Notes under the pieces: model-generated | What the model saw: the letters and a program-made list of their open reading frames with translations, nothing else | Told to the model about the DNA's origin: nothing | Databases searched by the model: none | NCBI GenBank assembly: GCA_025352435.1 | Contig: JANXTN010000274.1 | Location: 1-6,292, forward strand | Reading direction: 5' to 3' | DNA from: Ferruginibacter sp. | GTDB taxonomy: Bacteria; Bacteroidota; Bacteroidia; Chitinophagales; Chitinophagaceae | DNA length: 6,292 bases | Shown: one piece after another, positions 6,274 to 6,292 of the stretch | Layout of the letters: every line of letters begins with the position of its first letter | How positions within the stretch are numbered: the first letter of the stretch is position 1 | Position numbers and translations under genes: made by a program

Positions 6274-6292
6274 TTTTCTATTTTAAAAATAT

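Noticed and set aside
1..6292. CRISPR array, tRNA, insertion sequence, phage or defence system
   Set aside because: No direct-repeat arrays, cloverleaf-like sequences, transposase or nuclease motifs, or terminal repeats were seen; nearly all bases are explained by six ordinary genes.

Overview
The window looks like ordinary chromosomal DNA from a member of the Bacteroidota, most likely a Chitinophagaceae- or Sphingobacteria-like environmental bacterium; the genus cannot be fixed from the sequence. The evidence is the AT-rich composition, genes without Shine-Dalgarno sequences and with A/T-rich leaders, promoter-like boxes of the Bacteroidota TAnnTTTG type, and the gene content (a bacterial GH3 protein, a Tet-like MFS transporter, a sorbosone-dehydrogenase-type lipoprotein).

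Layout: positions 44-3494 hold a tight four-gene plus-strand block. It contains a GH3-family acyl-adenylate-forming enzyme, a LysE-family amino-acid exporter, a secreted or membrane-anchored protein of unknown function, and a monofunctional peptidoglycan glycosyltransferase (mtgA). Gaps inside the block are 40 bp, 4 bp and a 4-bp ATGA overlap, so the last three genes are probably one transcriptional unit and GH3 very likely belongs to it. A perfect TATATTTG box at 12-19 sits where a promoter for the block would be. Positions 3495-3576 form a convergent intergenic region with two inverted repeats. Positions 3577-4803 (minus strand) encode a 12-helix major facilitator transporter of the TetA type. 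Positions 4804-4959 are a divergent regulatory region with a good promoter candidate for the transporter, an inverted repeat overlapping it, and a weaker promoter candidate for the rightward gene. Positions 4960-6273 encode a lipoprotein beta-propeller of the sorbosone / soluble glucose dehydrogenase family, complete within the window.

How the genes may work together: three of the four genes in the first block encode envelope proteins (an inner-membrane exporter, a secreted protein with a hydrophobic hairpin, a cell-wall polymerase). The GH3 enzyme is predicted to join an acyl group to an amine, often an amino acid, in the cytoplasm. A link between GH3 conjugation and LysE export is possible but unproven. 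The Tet-like transporter and the dehydrogenase are divergently transcribed and have no evident functional link.

There are no RNA genes, CRISPR arrays, insertion sequences or attachment sites that I can support. I see no clear novel system; the most interesting points are the GH3-LysE pairing and the unknown protein coupled to mtgA.
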